From NCBI RefSeq assembly GCF_964033635.1, contig NZ_OZ035533.1, positions 4,278,001 through 4,342,000 on the forward strand: a DNA stretch of 64,000 nt, read 5' to 3'. Below, piece after piece: positions 62,901 through 64,000 of the stretch; within the stretch, counting starts at the first letter, position 1; each line of letters starts with the position of its first letter. The position numbers and the translations under genes are program-made. The DNA is from Chitinophaga sp. MM2321 (GTDB lineage: Bacteria > Bacteroidota > Bacteroidia > Chitinophagales > Chitinophagaceae). The notes below the pieces were generated by a model that saw only the letters and a program-made list of their open reading frames with translations, was not told the DNA's origin and did not search any database.

Positions 62901-63030
62901 GTTCACCATCACTAATTACGACGGCTATGATCCCGATGCAAATGCACTCGGAACAAGCGTTACAAAAGTGAGCCAGAATAGTTATCCATTAACAAAAGTG
63001 TTCAGGCTCGGTGTTAAAGTGAATTTTTAA
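59956..63030 (+). CDS. SusC/RagA-type TonB-dependent transporter without STN domain (PUL-E)
   Basis: 1024 aa with a GTG start at 59956 and a signal peptide ending SMAMAQ (residue 29). The carboxypeptidase-regulatory-like domain (SVRGIIRDEAGKTMPYVSVL) follows directly; no STN domain is present and none could fit upstream. Plug: VVVGYGTQRKTDLTGSI, IRIRGAGSI, YGSRAANGVVLITTKKG. Barrel to LGVKVNF. It closely resembles the STN-less transporter of PUL-A in layout. The gene follows fecR by 93 bp. Confidence 0.94.
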   Translation: MRKRLSLSTRLLPFLCSVFVLVHSMAMAQERTGSVRGIIRDEAGKTMPYVSVLAKNNTTNLSSGAQTDSNGVFIFSRLPVNGSYTFTISYIGYETQTLANYTLKAGESTSLLVKLKTSTSALNEVIVVGYGTQRKTDLTGSIATINQKDLTQGVNNNAIQAVNGKAAGVYVSQSSSAPGGGVNIRIRGAGSINSGNDVLVVVDGLSNVDPSSISPDDIESIQVLKDASSAAIYGSRAANGVVLITTKKGTAGKAAITYSGYIGVQKIAKKLDMLDAPQYMNVLNELSAAQNQPAVFTQKQIDSIGNGTDWQDEIFKTAIAQNHQLSFSGGSATNKYYVGLNYFNQQGILLNTGYEKYNARINYEIRPSDKFNMLLSANLTRSNNSKPYGETSFNENAGAINTALNFDPTVTPDKDADGRYRFNPLISMENPLAVVNGITQKRITNNNYGTVIANYTPIKDLTFTARLGVDILNYRDDYYNSRITQLGLSAGGIGTITNQENTHWIMEYLAKYDKKFNDHSFSLLLGTTTERYDYKSSMAGSRNFLSDITNTNLLQSGDGINGDNVSSSRTSNKLNSYLGRLNYNYQDKYLLTASFRSDGTSRFSDKHKYALFPSAAVGWNIYKEAFMQSAKAISNLKLRFGYGQIGNQAIDNFATQQTYIAGGKAVFGDNLYQGAEPARFPNEDLRWETTEEYNLGLDFGFFNDRIYGAIEVYVKNSRDQLFSKPIPAFTGFSSQVVNFGSVQNTGMDIQINTKNIVKKNFTWESGMSASFLKNKVTELPGFIPQVLTGAFAFIPNFALVQTGLPIYSYYGYEVTGIFQNDQEAAASGQAGAKAGDPIFKDQDGNKVINPNDRKVLGSPLPKFTWGFTNNFNYKRFTLNVLLLGVQGISTLDANVIESIYPINFQRNHMAKYYLDRWTPENTTAKYPSGINASRYGGQYSVNSYTVQDVSFLRLKTVTLGYDIPVKNNTIKGLYAYLAADNLFTITNYDGYDPDANALGTSVTKVSQNSYPLTKVFRLGVKVNF

Positions 63031-63079
63031 ACGTATCCGCAGGTAAGATCTATCATCATAACATTATAAAAATACAGGG

Positions 63080-64000
63080 ATGAAACAGGAAAAATTATTT
63101 GTTTACTTATCAATTTTTACACTTGCAATTATGTTTGGCAGTTGTAAAAAGTTTTTGAAAGAAGACATTTATACACAATACGATCCGGCATCTTTTACCA
63201 ATACCGTAGATGGTTTTGAAAAGGTGTTAAATGGCGCCTACAGCCAGTTACAGGTAAGAGACTACGCCGCCAGGAATGACATGTACTGCTTCGGCGAATT
63301 CTGTACCGATGAAATGCTGGAAACAGGCGGTGGCTTTGAAGCACAGGCAAAAGACTTTATCAACTTTACCTGGAACGCTACCAACGACTTCTTTAATACT
63401 TCCTGGACAAAGTCGTACGCAGCTGTAAGGGATGCAAATGTTATCCTCGACAACAAAGATAACAACAGCGGCATTCCGGCCGACAAGCTGAAAGGATTTG
63501 TGGCAGAAGCAAGATTTATCAGGGCAGCCGCTTACAGTTACATGTATAATTTCTTTGGACCGGTACCGCTTATTACCAGCACAAAGAATGTAAATGCAGA
63601 ACAAGCCAGGGCTACTGATGATGAGATTAAAAAGTTCATCATCGACGAGCTCACCGCAGCTGCACAGGATTTGCCGGTGACCCAGGCCATACGTGGCAGG
63701 GCCACCAAAGGCGCTGCACTGGCGGTATTGACCAAATTTTACTTAAACACACGCCAATGGCAGGAAAGCGCCGATGCAGCAAAACAGATCATCGACTTGT
63801 CTGCTTACAGTTTGTTCCCGGATATCAGCAGGCTCTTTGCAGTGGAGAATGAAAATAATGCCGAGTACATTTACACATTCCCCTGTATCAACCAGTCTGG
63901 TTATGGCAACATTGTGATGGCACATACTTTCCCCGCCTCTTATCCTATTCAGACCAACTGGATTATTTTCGGCGCACAATTCAAACTGTATACCAGCTTC
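63080..64000 (+). CDS. SusD/RagB-type nutrient-binding lipoprotein (PUL-E, C-terminus outside window)
   Basis: 307 codons from the ATG at 63080 run open to the window end. Lipobox MFGSC (Cys22) followed by KKFLKEDIYTQYDP. VAEARFIRAAAYSYMYNFFGPVPLIT is the SusD hallmark, then TKGAALAVLTKFYLNTRQWQES. It begins 49 bp after susC. The C-terminal SusD region is not visible. Confidence 0.93.
   Translation, partial: MKQEKLFVYLSIFTLAIMFGSCKKFLKEDIYTQYDPASFTNTVDGFEKVLNGAYSQLQVRDYAARNDMYCFGEFCTDEMLETGGGFEAQAKDFINFTWNATNDFFNTSWTKSYAAVRDANVILDNKDNNSGIPADKLKGFVAEARFIRAAAYSYMYNFFGPVPLITSTKNVNAEQARATDDEIKKFIIDELTAAAQDLPVTQAIRGRATKGAALAVLTKFYLNTRQWQESADAAKQIIDLSAYSLFPDISRLFAVENENNAEYIYTFPCINQSGYGNIVMAHTFPASYPIQTNWIIFGAQFKLYTSF

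Overview
The window looks like a chromosomal segment of a glycan-degrading Bacteroidota, most like the Chitinophagaceae (Chitinophaga-type). The reasons are five SusC/SusD pairs, four ECF sigma/FecR modules, many SPII lipoproteins, and promoters of the Bacteroidota type (TTG, about 20 nt, TAnnTTTG). No tRNA, rRNA, CRISPR array, transposase or phage gene was recognised.

Layout. 1-3972: a duplicated regulator/methyltransferase block with two Crp/Fnr paralogues (the first cut by the window edge), two class I SAM methyltransferases, a DUF1275 membrane protein and a small unknown protein. 4128-15990: PUL-A, one long plus-strand operon (SusC, SusD, two paralogous Cys-type sulfatases around a Tat-exported enolase-superfamily enzyme, and a GH43/GH117-like propeller). 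It has no sigma/anti-sigma pair. Its leader instead carries a good promoter, a 27-codon ORF ending Cys-Cys-Cys-stop, and a hairpin, which suggests sulfur-responsive attenuation. 16133-18867: an AhpD-like protein, a DGPF/YciI protein, an ECF42-type sigma factor and a DUF1569 protein. 18897-35103 (minus): PUL-B, reading sigma, FecR, SusC, SusD, DUF4959/DUF5000 lipoprotein, DUF4998 lipoprotein, a circularly permuted SGNH hydrolase, an FAD oxidoreductase, a clan GH-D-like glycosidase and an esterase lipoprotein. 35436-35936: a lone DinB-like gene. 36054-48301 (minus): PUL-C, reading sigma, FecR, SusC, SusD, an FGE-fold lipoprotein without the catalytic cysteines, a Fib_succ_major lipoprotein and a TIM-barrel glycosidase. 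48800-58043 (minus): PUL-D, reading sigma, FecR, SusC, SusD, a BACON-like lipoprotein and an S1 sulfatase. 58158-64000 (plus): PUL-E, reading sigma, FecR, an STN-less SusC and SusD (cut by the window end).

How it works together. Each PUL imports oligosaccharides through a SusCD pair and trims them with its own enzymes. In PUL-B, -C and -D the SusC carries an N-terminal STN domain, which fits trans-envelope signalling SusC to FecR to sigma. In PUL-B and PUL-C a plus-strand terminator between fecR and susC, with a promoter-like box opposite the susC start, suggests antisense RNAs of the kind known from some Bacteroides PULs. Two copies of a long hairpin repeat (35947-36050 and 48584-48810) sit at the 3' ends of PUL-C and PUL-D and supply the stop codon of the last gene of each.

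The features I find most notable are the polycysteine leader of the sulfatase operon, the permuted SGNH hydrolase, the stop-codon hairpin repeats, and the promoter block shared by the first crp gene and the second methyltransferase gene.
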